A DNA stretch of 6,447 bases from Bacillota bacterium (GTDB lineage Bacteria; Bacillota; Clostridia; Oscillospirales; Butyricicoccaceae). The stretch covers positions 1 through 6,447 of the forward strand of contig JAUZPW010000086.1 of assembly GCA_030705725.1 (NCBI GenBank), given 5' to 3'. Shown piece after piece: positions 5,810 through 6,447 of this stretch. The notes under the pieces were generated by a model, which saw nothing but the letters and a program-made list of their open reading frames with translations, was not told where the DNA came from and did no database searches. Position 1 is the first letter of the stretch. Every line of letters starts with the position of its first letter. A program made the position numbers and the translations under genes.

Positions 5810-6447
5810 CTAGCCCAGCTTCGGGGCTGAAATCTGCCGGGATATCGACAGTAAAACGCCTACCTCGGCAAGCTGGATTAAGAGCGATGTGCCCCCGTAA
5901 CTGAAAAACGGCAGGGATGCGCCTGTTACAGGCATCAGTCCGCTGATGACGCAAATATTAAAAACTGTCTGTATTGCTATCTGAGACGTAATTCCGACCG
6001 CCAGCAGCACTCCGAAACGATCCCTGGCGTGAACCGCGATCCAGTAACCTCTGATTATCATCGCCGCGAACGCTGTAATGATAAGCATAGCGCCAATAAA
6101 CCCGAGTTCCTCGCAGACGACCGAGAATATAAAGTCGTTGGCCGGTTCCGGAAGGTACAGGTTTTTCTGGCGGCTCTGTCCAAGTCCCAGGCCCCATAAT
6201 CCGCCGGAGCCGATCGCAAGCAGCGACTGCACCCCCTGCCAGCCCTTGTCGAGCGGGTCTAAAAACGGGTTGAGCCAGACGCGTATACGGTCCATGGCAT
6301 AAGGCTTCGTCATGATAAAAGCGGCTCCGCCGCATATTCCGGTCGCAAATATCAGCAGCAGGTGAAAAAAGTTTGCTCCGCCGGCAAAAATAATGATTAT
6401 ACCGGTCGCGGCAATTATAACCGTACCGGAAAGGTGCGGCTCCAAAC
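5810..6447 (-). CDS. ftsW: SEDS-family septal peptidoglycan polymerase FtsW (SpoVE-like), 5' end outside window
   Basis: The last 211 residues of a polytopic membrane protein; the frame is open to the right edge, so the N-terminal part (roughly 160 residues by family length) is missing. The TTG at 6445-6443 is an internal leucine in LEPHLSGT, not a start. SEDS landmarks are DRIRVWLNPFLDP (52-64 of the visible part), GLWGLGLGQSRQKNLYLPEP (82-101), NDFIFSVVCEELGFIG (103-118, with the aspartate in the extracellular loop considered essential in SEDS enzymes), and LPFFSYGGTS (178-187), with hydrophobic helices between. FtsW polymerises lipid II into septal glycan together with a class B PBP. Position just upstream of murG matches both ftsW and Bacillus spoVE; these paralogues cannot be separated by sequence alone here, and RodA is less likely given the location. 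Confidence 0.93.
   Translation of the reverse strand, partial: LEPHLSGTVIIAATGIIIIFAGGANFFHLLLIFATGICGGAAFIMTKPYAMDRIRVWLNPFLDPLDKGWQGVQSLLAIGSGGLWGLGLGQSRQKNLYLPEPANDFIFSVVCEELGFIGAMLIITAFAAMIIRGYWIAVHARDRFGVLLAVGITSQIAIQTVFNICVISGLMPVTGASLPFFSYGGTSLLIQLAEVGVLLSISRQISAPKLG

Noticed and set aside
5796..5954. N-terminal extension of murG to the ATG at 5954
   Set aside because: The extra 53 residues overlap ftsW out of frame, resemble nothing in MurG, and a good ribosome site precedes the ATG at 5795 where the conserved fold begins.
6443..6445. TTG as a start codon for the ftsW fragment
   Set aside because: It is an internal leucine in the conserved LEPHLSGT segment; the frame continues to the window edge and most of the N-terminal membrane segments are missing.

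Overview
The window is a minus-strand segment of a division and cell-wall (dcw) cluster from a bacterium with Gram-positive-type signals. In transcription order (high to low coordinates) it reads ftsW (5' end outside the window), murG, murA, ftsQ/divIB, ftsZ, a terminator, then a separately transcribed CorA-family metal-ion transporter whose last few codons run off the left edge. I find no convincing gene on the plus strand. The strong GGAGG-type ribosome sites, a DivIB-like FtsQ, a 382-residue FtsZ, the CorA subtype and the order murG-murA-ftsQ-ftsZ point to Bacillota, most likely class Clostridia and perhaps the Ruminococcaceae/Oscillospiraceae side. This taxonomic call is inference from family resemblance.

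Layout. 1-923: corA-like gene. 924-1213: intergenic region holding the corA leader with two hairpins, a good sigma-A type promoter and the ftsZ terminator. 1214-2362: ftsZ. 2363-2500: a very AT-rich spacer with a likely dedicated ftsZ promoter. 2501-3274: ftsQ. 3305-4558: murA. 4559-4673: spacer with a possible weaker promoter and small hairpins. 4674-5795: murG. 5810-6447: the 3' part of ftsW.

How the genes work together. MurA makes the first committed peptidoglycan precursor (UDP-GlcNAc-enolpyruvate). MurG makes lipid II on the inner membrane face. FtsW, a SEDS glycosyltransferase, polymerises lipid II at the septum. FtsQ/DivIB scaffolds the divisome, and FtsZ forms the ring that directs all of this to midcell. 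The CorA-like protein is a membrane divalent-cation channel and appears to be a neighbour, not a functional part of the cluster.

This is core housekeeping DNA and I do not see a new biological system. The points worth a second look are modest: an unusual FtsZ C-terminal peptide, altered MurG signature residues, the absence of ftsA (and murB) at their usual places, the isolated AT-rich ftsZ promoter, and a structured corA leader.
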